From NCBI GenBank assembly GCA_016872595.1, contig VGZJ01000035.1:1-32259 (forward strand): a stretch of DNA of 32,259 nucleotides, in the 5' to 3' direction. Numbering within the stretch: the stretch's first letter is position 1; every line of letters starts with the position of its first letter. The translations under genes and the position numbers were made by a program. Below are positions 15,854 through 23,076 of this stretch, in pieces. Origin of the DNA: Planctomycetota bacterium. GTDB taxonomy: Bacteria > Planctomycetota > Planctomycetia > Gemmatales > Gemmataceae. The notes beneath the pieces were generated by a model. That model saw only the letters and a list, made by a program, of their open reading frames with translations, was not told the origin of the DNA and did not search any database.

Positions 15854-16948
15854 CTAGGCGGCGATCTTCAGCGGCGCGAAGCCGGTGGCGCGCTTGCGGG
15901 CCGGGCCGTGGAGCATGATCTCCAGCCCGTTTACGATGCGGTCCGGGCCGCGCCCGTCGAACGTGTTCCGCGCGCAGCGCGTCATGCTCTTGCGCTCCAT
16001 CGCGTCGTCGTGCAGCAGGTCGACCGCTTCCTTCAACTGATCGAAGGTCACGGCGTCGGCGCTGCCGAGGTGCGTCGCGACGCCGTCCTCGTCGAGCCGC
16101 TTAGCGTTGCCCGCGTGCCGCCGCGTCTGGCTCAGGATCAGTTGCGGCACGCCGACCACGCACAGTTCGGCCGACCACGCATCGCCGCTGGTGAGCGCGA
16201 AGTGGACGCGCACCAGCCGCGTCATCAGTTCTTTCGTCTCGGTCACGACTTCGACCCGGCCCTTGCTGCCGTCCGCGAGGTCGAGCATGTCGTCGTAGCG
16301 CGGGTGGTGCGTGCGGGCCGTGACCGTCACCTTCGACACCTTGTCCATCTCCAGAAGCTGTTCCGTGCGGGTGATCGCTTCGCCCGCGAGGTCGTCGTCG
16401 CCCATCGCCACGAGCGCGCGGAACGGCATCGGCGGCTCGACCGCGCGAATGGTGCGCTGGCGGCGGAAGATGCCGCGGCACAGCGCGTAGCGGTGGCCGA
16501 GCAGGAGCTGACACCCCGGTTCGACGCGGAACGCCTTGCGCGACGGATACAGCAGCGGGTTCACGACGAGATCGGCGGGGAACTTCATGTCCGCGGTGGA
16601 GTCGAAGCACATCACGAGCGCGCCGGTCTTCTTCAGCTCGCGCACGTAGTCGGCGGTGTAGTTCGTCCCGGCGAGCACAACGGCCGCGGCCTCGCGCTTG
16701 CGCACTTGGGCGATGGTGGCTTCGAGGTCGCCGGGCGCGCCCATCGGCTGCTCGGCGGGCGTCCAGTCGTTGTTGCCCCGGTTGATGACCGTGGCGAGCG
16801 AGAGCGGGTCGAGGTAGCTGAAGAACTGGGTGCCGCGCCGCCGGCGCTGAAGGGCCGCCGCGAGAGACAGGCACTGGTACAGCGGCTCCCAGCCGTGTTC
16901 AGTAGTGCCGTCGCAGCGAAACAGAATGGGGCCACGGGTCGCGTCCAT
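15854..16948 (-). CDS. PseG/SpsG-like nucleotide-sugar hydrolase or glycosyltransferase
   Basis: A 364-residue protein resembling the PseG/SpsG group, GT-B-fold enzymes; PseG removes UDP during pseudaminic acid synthesis. Visible are ILFRCDGTTEHGWEPLYQC (the family's N-terminal loop plus helix), LVMCFDSTAD, ALVAMGDDD at the domain junction, and a C-terminal nucleotide-binding region with ALTSGDAWSAELCVVGVP. The start is placed at 16948, since GGAGGAG lies about nine bases upstream; the longer ORF (to 17047) adds Arg/Pro-rich sequence. No other pseudaminic or sialic acid genes adjoin, so the substrate is uncertain. It is transcribed away from parB. Confidence 0.75.
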   Translation of the reverse strand: MDATRGPILFRCDGTTEHGWEPLYQCLSLAAALQRRRRGTQFFSYLDPLSLATVINRGNNDWTPAEQPMGAPGDLEATIAQVRKREAAAVVLAGTNYTADYVRELKKTGALVMCFDSTADMKFPADLVVNPLLYPSRKAFRVEPGCQLLLGHRYALCRGIFRRQRTIRAVEPPMPFRALVAMGDDDLAGEAITRTEQLLEMDKVSKVTVTARTHHPRYDDMLDLADGSKGRVEVVTETKELMTRLVRVHFALTSGDAWSAELCVVGVPQLILSQTRRHAGNAKRLDEDGVATHLGSADAVTFDQLKEAVDLLHDDAMERKSMTRCARNTFDGRGPDRIVNGLEIMLHGPARKRATGFAPLKIAA

Positions 16949-17299
16949 GCGCAACACTCCTCCACAACCTTGGGGGTGTAACGGCGCGCGGGCGCACTCG
17001 CGAGAGAGTACACGTCGCGCGGTCCGGTGGTGCGGAGGGGGGCACACGCACGACTGGCGCGCGGGCGCGTCTCGACACCTCTTCTCCGGGCGGGATCATT
17101 GCTGACCCCGTACGACGCGCCTTCGGGTTCCGGTCCGTTGGCGCGGCGTGCTCGCTCGAAGGGTTCCGGTCCTCCGACCGAGCGGGGCGGATGGTAGTTC
17201 AGAATCTTCGCAACCGACAAGGCCATTTTTTTCGTGCCGTGCGATCGTCGCGTGCACAGGGATTTCCAGCGGTTCCGCACGGGGGTCGGGTGCGCGGCG

Positions 17300-17315
17300 C
17301 GTTCCACGTGGAACG
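17300..17315. promoter_or_regulatory. parS: parS-like site 1
   Basis: CGTTCCACGTGGAACG is a perfect 16-bp palindrome. It matches the conserved bacterial parS consensus (TGTTTCACGTGAAACA) at the core CACGTG and flanking GTT/AAC, with a symmetric C/G change in each arm. It lies about 106 bp before the parB start, where ParB would bind, spread and possibly repress its own gene. Confidence 0.85.
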
Positions 17316-17352
17316 TTTGCGCAGATTCGCGCGGCCGTAGCGGTTCGGCCGA

Positions 17353-17374
17353 CGGCGTTCCACGTGGAACGCCG
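17353..17374. promoter_or_regulatory. parS: parS-like site 2
   Basis: The same GTTCCACGTGGAAC core occurs here within a longer 22-bp perfect palindrome (17353-17374). Its centre is 56 bp from site 1, about 48 bp before ATG 17422. The remainder of the 473-bp gap between the PseG-like gene and parB contains a T-run (17226-17232) and no gene that I can support. Confidence 0.85.
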
Positions 17375-17421
17375 CACATCCGGCACCACCGATTCCCCTT
17401 TCCCCAACCGCGGAGATTGCT

Positions 17422-18336
17422 ATGACGCCGCCCGACCCGACCGACACTGGAGACGAGCGCATGGACGCCACCGCCAAGCCGCGGCTCGCCCGCGGGCTGA
17501 ACGCACTACTCGGAGACGCCCCGCCCGCCGCGGCGAACGGGATCGCCCGCCTCGCGGTCGAGAAGATCGCGGAGAACCCGTACCAGCCGCGCAAGCAGTT
17601 CGATGCGGAAGAACTGGCCGCGCTCGCCGCCAGCGTGAAGGCCCACGGCGTGCTGCAACCGCTCGTGGTGCGGCAGACGGGCGACACTTACCAGCTCATC
17701 GCGGGCGAGCGCCGCCTGCGCGCGGCGAAGGACGCCGGACTCGCCGACGTGCCCGTTCACGTCGTCGCCTTCGACGATCAACAAGTCTTCGAAGCGGCCC
17801 TCGTCGAGAACATCCAGCGCGCCGACCTGAACCCCATCGAAAAGGCGCAGGCGTTCAAGGCGTACATCGACCGCTACCACATCACGCAGGACCAACTCGG
17901 GGCGCGACTCGGCCTCGACCGCAGCACGATCAGCAACCTCGTCGGCCTGCTGAACATGCACACCGAGATTCAGGACGCGGTGCGGAACGGGCAGCTCACG
18001 ATGGGGCACGCGAAGGTGTTGAAGGGCGTTCTCGACATCGAGCAGCAGGTGTCGTTCGCGCGCGAGGCCATCCTCAAGAACTACTCGGTTCAGGCGCTCG
18101 ATATGCTCATCAAGCAGCAGCGCATCGCCGCCGCTTCGGTGGTACTGGTGCCCAAGCCGGAGAGGACGCCGACGGCCGAAAAGACGGCGCACGTAAAGGG
18201 CATCGAGGACGACCTGCGCCAGCGCCTCGCGGTGAAGATCGAGATCAAGGTGCGGGCGAAGGACAAGGGCCAGATCGTCCTCGGCTTCGACTCCAACGAC
18301 GACTTCGAGCGCATCGTCCAAGCCCTCCAGAAGTGA
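17422..18336 (+). CDS. parB: chromosome partitioning protein ParB
   Basis: A 304-residue ParB, the CTP-dependent clamp that loads at parS and recruits the segregation machinery. The order is a basic N-terminus with PRLARGLNALLG (about 20-31), the Box I region ENPYQPRKQFD (51-61), the CTP-binding GERRLR (95-100), ENIQRADLNPIEKA (129-142), the parS-reading helix-turn-helix ITQDQLGARLGLDRSTISNL (154-173), and a C-terminal dimer domain. The usual GERRxR signature is intact. Start 17422 has GGAG nearby; in-frame ATG 17461 with its own GGAG gives the more usual short N-terminus. Two parS-like palindromes lie immediately upstream. No parA is adjacent, which is unusual. Confidence 0.96.
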   Translation: MTPPDPTDTGDERMDATAKPRLARGLNALLGDAPPAAANGIARLAVEKIAENPYQPRKQFDAEELAALAASVKAHGVLQPLVVRQTGDTYQLIAGERRLRAAKDAGLADVPVHVVAFDDQQVFEAALVENIQRADLNPIEKAQAFKAYIDRYHITQDQLGARLGLDRSTISNLVGLLNMHTEIQDAVRNGQLTMGHAKVLKGVLDIEQQVSFAREAILKNYSVQALDMLIKQQRIAAASVVLVPKPERTPTAEKTAHVKGIEDDLRQRLAVKIEIKVRAKDKGQIVLGFDSNDDFERIVQALQK

Positions 18337-18360
18337 GAACGCCTGTGTTCTTCTTGATCT

Positions 18361-18410
18361 GCCGCTCGCGGTTTCGCACCCCTTGCGAAGCCGCGAGCGG
18401 CGTCGCTTTT
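18361..18410 (+). terminator. intrinsic terminator of parB
   Basis: GCCGCTCGCGGTTTCGCA (18361-18378) pairs with 18384-18401 over 18 positions with one G-T wobble and a five-base loop. CTTTT follows at 18406-18410. It begins 24 bp after the parB stop codon. The stem core is shared with the palindrome at 8071. Confidence 0.8.
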
Positions 18411-18475
18411 CACCCACGCTTGTCGCGCCGGCGCGGTTCGGGTACTCTGCTAGCGCACTCCACGGAGGGTTTCCC

Positions 18476-18988
18476 ATGAGGGCACGGGCGCTGGCACTGA
18501 TCGGGTTCGCGCTGGTCGTTTCCGGTGCGGACGGACAGGACTTCAAGCAACACTCGTCTGCCGAGGGGCGCTACAAGGCGCAGTTCCCCGGCGAGGTGAA
18601 GACCGAAACGAACGACATCACGATTGGGAAGGACAAACTGAAACTGGTCCTCGAGTCGGTGGAATTGAAGGGCGACACGGTGTTCATGGTGAGCTACATC
18701 GACGCCACGGAAGCCGGGGCCAAGACGCCGGCCGCGACGCGGCTCGACAAGGTCCGCGACGGGAACAAGGGCGACGCCGGGAAGGTCGTGTCGGAGAAGG
18801 ACATCACCGTTGGGGCCGAGCGGTTCCCGGGGCGCGACATCGTCATCGAGATGCCTTCGCACTTCATCCGCAACCGCGTCGTCATCGTCGGCCCGCGGTT
18901 GTATCAGGTGATGGTGCAGGGCACGAAAGAGGTCGTCACGTCGGCCTCGGCCGACCGGTTCCTGAACTCGTTCGAGATCACGAAGTAA
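18476..18988 (+). CDS. secreted hypothetical protein, paralog 1 of 3
   Basis: A 170-residue exported protein. The ATG at 18476 has GGAGGG about seven bases upstream and gives a clean signal peptide (MRARALALIGFALVVSGADG). The mature part starts with EGRYKAQFPGEVKTET and ends with RLYQVMVQG, FLNSFEITK. The same layout occurs in the next two genes: a Y/F-x-x-x-FP strand, an internal TVFMVSYID strand, an ERFPGRDIVIE segment, then the common C-terminus. Gaps of 10 and 12 bp make a clear operon. I know of no function. It is probably a small periplasmic beta-rich domain. Confidence 0.8.
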   Translation: MRARALALIGFALVVSGADGQDFKQHSSAEGRYKAQFPGEVKTETNDITIGKDKLKLVLESVELKGDTVFMVSYIDATEAGAKTPAATRLDKVRDGNKGDAGKVVSEKDITVGAERFPGRDIVIEMPSHFIRNRVVIVGPRLYQVMVQGTKEVVTSASADRFLNSFEITK

Positions 18989-18998
18989 CAGGTGCGCG

Positions 18999-19511
18999 AT
19001 GCGAACGGCGGTCGCGGTGGCGGGACTTGTGACGCTCGCGTCCGGCGCGCTCGCGCAGCCGAACGGCGAGTACGTCTCCGACAAGGGGGCGTACAAGGTG
19101 CGGTTCCCCGAGAAGCCGAAGGTGACGACGCCGACCGCGAAGACCGCCGTGGGCGACCTTCAAGTCACGGTCGCGCTCTACGCCAACGCCGACGGCAGCA
19201 CGTACATGGTCTCGCACACCGACTACCCCGCGACCGCGGCCAAACCGGAGAACCACGCCTCGCTGTTGGGCGGCGTGCGCGACGGGATGAAGGGGAGCGC
19301 GGCGCTGATCGGCGAGGAGCGCGAGTTCGCGTTCGGCCCGGACAAGTGGCCGGCCCGCGAGTTCGTCTTCGAGCGCAACAAGCAGCGCGTGAAGGTGCGG
19401 CTCGTGTTGAGCGAGAACCGCCTCTATCAGATAGTGACCATCGGTTCAGAAATGTTCGTGAAGGGGAAAGACGTGGCGCTGTTCCTCGATTCGTTCCAGA
19501 TCACCAAATAA
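18999..19511 (+). CDS. secreted hypothetical protein, paralog 2 of 3
   Basis: A 170-residue paralog of its neighbours with signal peptide MRTAVAVAGLVTLASGALAQ. Matching blocks are GAYKVRFPEKPKV, STYMVSHTDYPA, FGPDKWPAREFVFE and RLYQIVTIG followed by FLDSFQITK. It starts 10 bp after paralog 1, with AGGTG upstream. It has no cysteines or obvious catalytic motif. It probably arose by tandem duplication; its closer likeness to paralog 3 than to paralog 1 suggests the second duplication was later. Confidence 0.8.
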   Translation: MRTAVAVAGLVTLASGALAQPNGEYVSDKGAYKVRFPEKPKVTTPTAKTAVGDLQVTVALYANADGSTYMVSHTDYPATAAKPENHASLLGGVRDGMKGSAALIGEEREFAFGPDKWPAREFVFERNKQRVKVRLVLSENRLYQIVTIGSEMFVKGKDVALFLDSFQITK

Positions 19512-19523
19512 CGGAGACGAGCC

Positions 19524-20033
19524 ATGCGGACGGGGATCGCGGTCGCGGTGCTGGCGCTCGGGGCCGGCGCGCTGTGGGGCCAACCGGCCGGGAAGTTCGA
19601 GTCGAAGGAGGGGAAGTTCGGCGCGGTGTTCCCTCAAGCGCCCACGCCCATGACCAAGACCGCCGCGGGGCAAACGCTGTACATGGTCCACCTCGCGGTC
19701 GAGAAGGACAAAAGCGGCTATCTCATCACCTACTCGGACCTGCCCGCGGAAGTGGTAAAAGCGCCGAAGCCGGAGCAGGTGTTGGAGAGCAGCGTGAACG
19801 AGTTCGTGGAGCGCTTCAAGGCGAAGGAGGCGACGAAATCGACGGCGACGACGTTCGGGCCGAAGAAGTACCCGGCGCGCGACTTCACCACAGAAGGCCC
19901 GGCTCTAACCGCGCGAGGGAAGCTGGTGCTGGTCGGCAACCGGCTGTACCAAGTTTGCGTGTACGGACCGAAGGAGTTCGTAGAGGGCAAGGACGCGGAC
20001 ACGTTCTTGGGGTCGTTCGAGATCACACAGTAA
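19524..20033 (+). CDS. secreted hypothetical protein, paralog 3 of 3
   Basis: A 169-residue third copy with signal peptide MRTGIAVAVLALGAGALWGQ. Matching blocks are GKFGAVFPQAPTPM, GYLITYSDLPAEV, FGPKKYPARDFTTEG and RLYQVCVYG followed by FLGSFEITQ. The start has GGAG eight bases upstream and lies 12 bp after paralog 2, so all three are probably co-transcribed. The role is unknown. The shared core with divergent first halves would suit different ligands or partners, but that is inference. Confidence 0.8.
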   Translation: MRTGIAVAVLALGAGALWGQPAGKFESKEGKFGAVFPQAPTPMTKTAAGQTLYMVHLAVEKDKSGYLITYSDLPAEVVKAPKPEQVLESSVNEFVERFKAKEATKSTATTFGPKKYPARDFTTEGPALTARGKLVLVGNRLYQVCVYGPKEFVEGKDADTFLGSFEITQ

Positions 20034-20113
20034 GCCGAAGGGCCGAACCGCGCCTACCGGGCGCGCGTCGGGTTCGGTAGGATGACGGTGCGGGCGCACG
20101 CGGCCCGCGCGTT

Positions 20114-20188
20114 CGGGGTGTAGCGCAGCCTGGTTAGCGCGCCTGCCTTGGGAGCAGGAGGTCGTGGGTTCGAATCCCGCCACCCCGA
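20114..20188 (+). tRNA. tRNA-Pro (UGG)
   Basis: A complete cloverleaf folds by hand. The acceptor CGGGGTG pairs with CACCCCG with discriminator A. The D stem is GCGC/GCGC. The anticodon stem CCTGC/GCAGG encloses the loop CTTGGGA with anticodon TGG. The T arm has stem GTGGG/CCCGC and loop TTCGAAT. The anticodon reads proline CCA codons. The 3' CCA is not encoded (ACT follows). Minus-strand ORFs that translate this as GFEPTTSC are artefacts. Confidence 0.96.
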
Positions 20189-20219
20189 CTGACGACCGCT
20201 CTCCGCGCGGTGTGATCGC

Positions 20220-21377
20220 ATGTCCTCACCGTTCTCTCTCCCACCTTCCCCGGTTCCGCGGTTCCTCCCGCTCTTCCTCGTCGCGCTCGGCGCGCGCCTC
20301 GGCACGGTCGCGCTCGGGGCGCTGCTGGCGACCACCCCGCCGCACATCGAGCCGCCGTTCGATCCCGACGTGGCCGCGGTCAACGCGCGGCTGACGAGCG
20401 CGGTCACACGCCCCATCGAACCGTGGTACCGGTGGGACGGGCGCTGGGTCGCCAACGTCGCGCTCAACGGGTACGGCGGCGCGAGCGACCGCGGGGGGCG
20501 GCTCGGCGTGGCGTTCATGCCGGCAGCGCCGTTCGCACTCGCTCTCGGCGACGCGGTGGGGCTGAACCCGTACTGGTTCGCGCTGACCGTGGTGAACCTC
20601 GCAGGCGCGGCGGGCGCGTCCGTGTTCGCGCGTGTCGCGGCGCGCCAGTTGAACGACGCCGCGGCCGGGTGGGGCGCGCTCGCGCTGCTCCTCACGTTCC
20701 CGACCGCGTTCTTCTTCTCGGCCCCGTACAACGAGTCGTTCGGCCTGCTGTTCACGGCGCTCGCGCTGTCTGCGTGGCAGGTGAACCGGCCCGCGGCGGC
20801 CGGACTGAGTGCGGCGTGCGGGTCGCTCGCGCGCCTGACCGGCCCGGCGCTCGGGGTCGCGGCGCTCGTCGACTGGCTCGGCACCCGCGAGCGAGCCAAG
20901 TTGCCCCGCGCCCTCGCCTTGGCCCTCGGCAGCTTCGGCGGGCTGGCGCTGTTCTGCGGGTACCTGTGGTGGGCCGTCGGCGACCCGCTCGCCGGGTTAA
21001 AGTCGCAGGCCGCGTGGGGTCGACCGGAATTGTCGTGGAAGAACCTGCTGCTCGCCGTACGTTCGATCTACGATCCCGTTGTGCCGCACTGGGGCGAAGC
21101 GGCCGTCGTGTTCGCGGCGGCGCTGCTCGGCGTTCGCGCGTGGGCGAAGCGCGGTGCGTTTTGGGGCGTGATCGTCCTCGTGCCCGTCGCGCAGATGTTC
21201 CTGTCGGGCACGTTCCTCAGCGCACACCGGGTCATCCTCGCGGCGCTGCCGGCGTTCATCGAGCTGGCGGACCTGCTGCGCACGAACCCGGCTCGGCGGT
21301 TCGCGGTCGCGGTCGCGTTTGGCGCGATCCAGTTTGTGCTTCTGAACCGCTACCTTCACTGGCAGTTCGCAGGGTAG
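20220..21377 (+). CDS. PIG-V-like membrane mannosyltransferase
   Basis: A 385-residue polytopic membrane protein with about eight to ten hydrophobic segments. It resembles the GPI mannosyltransferase 2 (PIG-V) type, GT-C-fold enzymes that use a lipid-linked sugar donor. Diagnostic features are the early RWDGRW (about 71-76) followed by LNGY, the GVAFMPAAPFAL segment in place of the usual FFPLYP, and TFPTAFFFSAPYNESFGLLF. The first luminal-type loop carries acidic residues (PPFDPD) as expected for GT-C enzymes. The target is unknown; extracytoplasmic glycosylation is the likely role. It starts shortly after the tRNA. Confidence 0.8.
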   Translation: MSSPFSLPPSPVPRFLPLFLVALGARLGTVALGALLATTPPHIEPPFDPDVAAVNARLTSAVTRPIEPWYRWDGRWVANVALNGYGGASDRGGRLGVAFMPAAPFALALGDAVGLNPYWFALTVVNLAGAAGASVFARVAARQLNDAAAGWGALALLLTFPTAFFFSAPYNESFGLLFTALALSAWQVNRPAAAGLSAACGSLARLTGPALGVAALVDWLGTRERAKLPRALALALGSFGGLALFCGYLWWAVGDPLAGLKSQAAWGRPELSWKNLLLAVRSIYDPVVPHWGEAAVVFAAALLGVRAWAKRGAFWGVIVLVPVAQMFLSGTFLSAHRVILAALPAFIELADLLRTNPARRFAVAVAFGAIQFVLLNRYLHWQFAG

Positions 21378-21399
21378 CGCGTGGCCCGGGCTGACTTCG

Positions 21400-21431
21400 G
21401 CGCTAACTTGTCTGTGCGCGCCGGTTAGCGC
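21400..21431 (+). terminator. possible terminator after the mannosyltransferase
   Basis: GCGCTAAC (21400-21407) and GTTAGCGC (21424-21431) form a perfect 8-bp stem with a 16-nt loop, 22 bp after the stop codon. Only weakly T-rich sequence follows. Confidence 0.4.
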
Positions 21432-21464
21432 GTAAATGTTTCCGACAATTCCTGTCTGTTTTCC

Positions 21465-21492
21465 TTGCATAGCGCGATTCACGCACTAGATT
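21465..21492 (+). promoter_or_regulatory. promoter-like elements for the phosphoesterase
   Basis: TTGCAT (21465-21470) and TAGATT (21487-21492) with 16-bp spacing lie about 60 bp before the start at 21555, in an AT-richer patch. Confidence 0.35.
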
Positions 21493-21554
21493 TCGCCCCC
21501 TCCCACTGCTATTTCTTCCGACAGGTGCCCGATTCCCCCTCGTGGGCCTGTCCG

Positions 21555-22379
21555 ATGAACCGTCGCGCGTTCCTCAAGACCGCGGCCGTGGCGCTGGTGC
21601 CGGGCGCGGCGGCAACGGCCTCCTACGGCTTGTACGAGGCCGGGTGGGTCGAGATCGTGCGGAAGGAACTCGCGCTCGCGCGGCTCCCGCGGGCGTTCGA
21701 CGGCACGCGCGTCGCCTTTCTCACCGACATCCACCACGGCCCGTTCACCTCCCTCGACTACATCCGCTCGGTCGTGCGCACCACGCTGTCGCTGCGCCCG
21801 GACCTGATCCTCCTCGGCGGCGACTACTCGCTGAAGGACGGGAAGTACATCGCCCCGTGCTTCGACGTACTCGCCGGCCTCACGGCCCCGATGGGCGTGT
21901 ACGGGGTTCTGGGCAACCACGACTACTGGCACGGGCTGGCGGAAACGAAGGACGGCTTCCGGCGCGCGAGGATCGAGGAACTGACGAACCGCGGGGTCTG
22001 GTTCGAACGCGGCGGCGCGCGGTTCCGCGTGTGCGGAGTGGACGACATGTGGATGGGCAAGGTGGATATGGCCGCGGCGCTGGGTGACGCGACCCCGGCC
22101 GATACGTGCTTGGTGGTGAGTCACAATCCCGACGTGGCGGAGAAGTTGCGCGACGTGCGCGTCGGGCTGATGGTCAGTGGGCACACGCACGGCGGTCAGG
22201 TGGTGCTGCCCGGCGGCGCGCCGTTCGTGCCGAGCAACTACGGCTCGAAGTACCTACACGGCGTCTGCCAAGCCCCGGCCACGACGGTGTACGTGTCACG
22301 CGGCCTCGGCTGCACCAGCATCCCGATCCGCTTCGGCAGCCGCCCGGAGCTGACGCTCATCACGCTGAAATCGGCGTAG
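21555..22379 (+). CDS. Tat-exported metallophosphoesterase (YkuE-like)
   Basis: A 274-residue calcineurin-type phosphoesterase. The start at 21555 exposes a twin-arginine signal, NRRAFLK followed by a hydrophobic stretch, so export of the folded enzyme is likely. The two-metal site is complete: TDIHHG (D58, H60), GGD (D90), GNHD (N121, H122), VVSHNPD (H190) and GHTHGG (H210, H212). YkuE-like proteins act on phosphodiesters or phosphomonoesters such as UDP-sugar lipids; the substrate here is unknown. The ORF track start (21465) adds sequence overlapping the promoter-like elements and is rejected. Confidence 0.92.
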   Translation: MNRRAFLKTAAVALVPGAAATASYGLYEAGWVEIVRKELALARLPRAFDGTRVAFLTDIHHGPFTSLDYIRSVVRTTLSLRPDLILLGGDYSLKDGKYIAPCFDVLAGLTAPMGVYGVLGNHDYWHGLAETKDGFRRARIEELTNRGVWFERGGARFRVCGVDDMWMGKVDMAAALGDATPADTCLVVSHNPDVAEKLRDVRVGLMVSGHTHGGQVVLPGGAPFVPSNYGSKYLHGVCQAPATTVYVSRGLGCTSIPIRFGSRPELTLITLKSA

Positions 22380-22401
22380 GTCGCGAAGCCACAAGCGGCG
22401 C

Positions 22402-23016
22402 TCAAGCCGTCCAAGTTTGCGTACTTGTGGTGTGGGCGATGTGGATCGTGGGGCGATTCGCCCCGGCCTTCAACTGGAACGTCAGCGGCAGCACGGCGCT
22501 CGTCAGAACCGCCGAAGTGGTCACGTCGGACACGCCCGCCGACACGAGCTTCGCGCCCTTGAGCTGGTACAGTTCCAGCGCCCACGGGTCGCGGTCCACA
22601 ATCAGCACCTCCCGCGTCTTCACCTTCGCGTAGAAGTCGAGCTTCAACCGCGGGTCCTCACCGGGACTGGCGATTTCCACCGCCAGATCGGGGCCGCCGA
22701 CCATGTGCGTGTCGTGTCGCTTCGCCTTGTTCGTGTGCAGAATCACGAGCACGTCCGGTTCGCGGTAATTGCTCATCCAGTCCGCGTCTCGGTCGCTAAC
22801 GTTGGCCCCGGTCAACGACAGGTCGCCGGCCTTTCGGTCGATGACGGCTGAGAACGCGAGGGCGAGGTCGAACACCATGATTTGGTGCTCGAAGTTCGGT
22901 AGTGCTGTCACGACGAGAACTCCTTCCCACACCTCATCGCGTTCGTTGGGCCACGCCTTCTCGCGCTCCGCACGAACGTGCGCCTCGAACGCGGGATCGT
23001 AAATCATCACCGCCAT
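22402..23016 (-). CDS. Uma2 family protein (PD-(D/E)XK-like)
   Basis: A 204-residue protein of the Uma2 (DUF820) family, which has a restriction-endonuclease-like fold and is very abundant in planctomycetes and cyanobacteria; its role is unsettled. Visible are the early acidic VWEGVLVV (E31), REPDVLVI (D88), and GGPDLAVEIASPGED with D110 and E114, then KLDFYAKVKTREVLIVD, which supplies the lysine. The family's SPS motif reads SPGED here. The last 20 residues (ANRPTIHIAHTTSTQTWTA) look variable. It is separated from the PVC gene by a terminator. Confidence 0.88.
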   Translation of the reverse strand: MAVMIYDPAFEAHVRAEREKAWPNERDEVWEGVLVVTALPNFEHQIMVFDLALAFSAVIDRKAGDLSLTGANVSDRDADWMSNYREPDVLVILHTNKAKRHDTHMVGGPDLAVEIASPGEDPRLKLDFYAKVKTREVLIVDRDPWALELYQLKGAKLVSAGVSDVTTSAVLTSAVLPLTFQLKAGANRPTIHIAHTTSTQTWTA

Positions 23017-23041
23017 AGCTGCTTCCTCTGTGGGAAGAACA

Positions 23042-23057
23042 GGGGGCTTACGCCCCC
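23042..23057 (-). terminator. intrinsic terminator of the PVC cytochrome gene
   Basis: On the minus strand GGGGGC, loop GTAA and GCCCCC are followed by TGTTCTT, about 20 bases after the stop codon of the gene ending at 23077. The hairpin contains the 22-bp dispersed repeat also seen at 4705. Confidence 0.7.
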
Positions 23058-23065
23058 CGCTCGCC
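23044..23065 (-). repeat. second copy of the 22-bp dispersed repeat
   Basis: This is the reverse complement of 4705-4726. In this copy the hairpin is complete and sits in the non-coding gap behind the cytochrome gene, between it and the upstream part of the Uma2 gene. Confidence 0.7.
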
Positions 23066-23076
23066 TAAACCATTGT

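Noticed and set aside
15854-17047. Longer start of the PseG-like gene at 17047
   Set aside because: The added 33 residues are His/Arg/Pro-rich and the ATG at 16948 has a GGAGG site.
19905-20183. Minus-strand ORFs starting MAGFEPTTSC
   Set aside because: This is the usual artefact of translating the T-arm of a tRNA; the tRNA-Pro lies here.
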